This document shows, in pieces, positions 5,293-6,214 of a stretch of 6,214 nucleotides of DNA. The notes below the pieces were generated by a model. It had not been told where the DNA came from and searched no databases. It was given only the letters and a program-made list of their open reading frames with translations. Origin of the DNA: Clostridia bacterium (GTDB lineage: Bacteria > Bacillota > Clostridia > Oscillospirales > Butyricicoccaceae); contig JAFQKM010000122.1 of the NCBI GenBank assembly GCA_017396925.1, forward strand, positions 1 to 6,214, given 5' to 3'. The position numbers and the translations under genes are program-made. How positions within the stretch are numbered: the stretch's first letter is position 1; each line of letters begins with the position of its first letter.

Positions 5293-5835
5293 ATGAAAAC
5301 CATCAAAATCATTGCAGGTGCTGCTGCGGCCCTGCTGTTTCTGCTGACGGCGGCCTGTTGTCTGTCGGTCACGCTGGCCGACGGCGGTCTGCTGCCTGCC
5401 TTCCTGCCCTTCGAGGGCTATGCTGTGCAAAGCGACAGCCTTGGCGGCCTGCTTCCCGGGGGCAGTCTGGCCATCGTCGATCCCGATGCCGCGCTGGAAG
5501 CCGGTCATGTGGCCATGCTTTTTGCCGGCACAACGGCTGTGGCCGACGGCGAGGGGATGCTGATCGACCCCGAAGCGCCCAAAGTGGCCTATGAAGCCGC
5601 CGATGCCGCCGGCCGCATCGTCTACCGCATCGCCGGTCTGGGCGCCCTGCTTGCGCTGCTGCAGCAGGGAAAGCTGATCGTCTGGGCAGTGCTGGCATTG
5701 GTGCTGATCGGCGCCCTGCTGTGGATGGCTGCCGCCCCCAAGCGCCGCCGCAAAAAGGAGATCCGCGAGCTCATCGAGCTCTTTGACTACTACGGCCGCA
5801 AGTATGACGCCGAAGAGGAAGGCATCGATTATTAA
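5293..5835 (+). CDS. Degenerate S26 signal-peptidase-like membrane protein, probably inactive
   Basis: A 180-residue protein with a membrane helix at about 5-28, an outside domain at about 30-126, a second helix at about 127-147, and a basic KRRRKK patch (150-155) starting a cytoplasmic tail. SDSLGGLLPGGSLAIV (47-62) aligns without gaps to the S26 SipW-type box SGSMEPTIPVGDLVIV. LEAGHVAML (68-76) matches the following GDIV-type strand. GRIVYRIAGLGALLALL (107-123) matches the segment before the last helix of SipW-like enzymes. The nucleophile-equivalent serine S49 is kept. However, the HRI histidine and the TKGD motif are missing, the linking region is short, and the only histidine is H72. It is therefore likely a non-catalytic relative. 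The start at 5293 follows GAGG (5281-5284) by eight bases. The NusG-II gene abuts its stop codon. The similarity is by eye only, so a distant or unrelated fold is possible. Confidence 0.6.
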   Translation: MKTIKIIAGAAAALLFLLTAACCLSVTLADGGLLPAFLPFEGYAVQSDSLGGLLPGGSLAIVDPDAALEAGHVAMLFAGTTAVADGEGMLIDPEAPKVAYEAADAAGRIVYRIAGLGALLALLQQGKLIVWAVLALVLIGALLWMAAAPKRRRKKEIRELIELFDYYGRKYDAEEEGIDY

Positions 5836-6201
5836 ATGAAGAGCAACCGATTCTGGCTGGCCCTGTTGGGCCTGCTTCTGCTGGGCGGCTGCGCCGTCGG
5901 CTTCTTTTTCATGGGCGGCGAGGGCCATGTGGCCACCGTTACGCTGGACGGGCAGGTCATCGACGAGATCGATCTTGACAGCGTGGCCGGCGGCTATACC
6001 TTCGAGGTCGAAGGGGCCTGCCGCAATACCGTCGAGGTCGAATATGGCCGCATCCGTGTGGCATCGGCCGATTGCCCCGATCAGGTCTGTGTCGGCACCG
6101 GCTGGATCGAGGACGGCACCAAGCCCATCGTCTGCCTGCCGGGGAAACTGGTCATCGAGATCACGGGCGGCAAAAGCGAAATCGATATTACCGCAAAATA
6201 A
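5836..6201 (+). CDS. NusG domain II-containing membrane or lipoprotein
   Basis: A 121-residue protein made of one N-terminal hydrophobic segment (about 6-26) and one NusG domain II (PF07009 type). Landmarks are VATVTLDGQVIDEIDLDSV (32-50), VEVEYGRIRVASADCPDQVC (66-85), and IVCLPGKLVIEI (98-109). The cysteines C80, C85 and C100 are the family's conserved set. LGGC (16-19) could be a lipobox with C19 lipidated. The hydrophobic run continues past it (VGFFF), so an uncleaved anchor is equally possible; either way the domain faces outside. Despite the name, these proteins are not transcription factors and their role is unknown; in clostridia they often occur near Gx-transporter or FMN-binding membrane genes. 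Its ATG directly follows the TAA of the S26-like gene. The nearest ribosome binding site, GAGGAAGG (5815-5822), is 13 bases away, which suggests translational coupling. Confidence 0.85.
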   Translation: MKSNRFWLALLGLLLLGGCAVGFFFMGGEGHVATVTLDGQVIDEIDLDSVAGGYTFEVEGACRNTVEVEYGRIRVASADCPDQVCVGTGWIEDGTKPIVCLPGKLVIEITGGKSEIDITAK

Positions 6202-6214
6202 AAAGCGATGAGAA

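Noticed and set aside
5158..5928. A 256-codon minus-strand open frame opposite the S26-like gene
   Set aside because: The opposite strand has a strong promoter, proper start and membrane topology. This frame is Gln/His-rich noise.
6208..6214. Possible start (ATG) of another plus-strand gene at the right edge
   Set aside because: Only seven bases are visible and no clear ribosome binding site precedes it. A following membrane gene would fit the NusG-II context but cannot be supported here.

Overview
The window looks like chromosomal DNA from a GC-rich gut-type member of the Clostridia (Bacillota, probably Oscillospirales/Ruminococcaceae). The reasons are strong AGGAGG-type ribosome binding sites, heavy G/C use at third codon positions, AT-rich promoter gaps, and families typical of this group: DUF4364, DUF3048/YerB, DUF3298/RsiV-like, and NusG domain II. 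The taxon is inference. There are no mobile elements, CRISPR arrays, tRNAs or rRNAs. Genes are tightly packed and no gap exceeds about 150 bases.

Layout. (1) Positions 1-1664, plus strand: a sigma-A-type promoter with an odd repeated motif around it (41-99), then a two-gene operon of a cysteine-rich DUF5714 protein (153-875) and the tRNA pseudouridine synthase truA (894-1634). It ends at a palindromic terminator (1645-1664) that should work in both directions. (2) Positions 1686-4548, minus strand: an operon read from right to left. A promoter at 4520-4548, embedded in nested palindromes, drives a DUF4364 winged-helix protein (3910-4476). This gene overlaps by 8 nt a YerB/DUF3048 lipoprotein (2760-3917), which is followed after 21 nt by a BMP-family substrate-binding lipoprotein (1686-2738). 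(3) Positions 4605-6201, plus strand: a DUF4163/DUF3298 (RsiV-like) protein without a membrane anchor (4605-5228). Next comes a strong promoter that overlaps its stop codon, then a two-gene unit of a degenerate S26 signal-peptidase-like membrane protein (5293-5835) and an abutting NusG-domain-II membrane or lipoprotein (5836-6201).

How the parts may work together. Only truA has a secure biochemical role, tRNA anticodon-arm pseudouridylation. The minus-strand operon joins a likely DNA-binding regulator to two surface lipoproteins, and the palindromes at its promoter suggest autoregulation. The right-hand unit pairs a probable S26 pseudo-enzyme with a NusG-II protein, both with their main domains predicted outside the membrane. 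The most unusual items are the apparent S26 pseudo-peptidase, the DUF5714 protein with 20 cysteines, and the nested palindromes in the divergent intergenic region. I see no clear large new system; these are small, testable leads.
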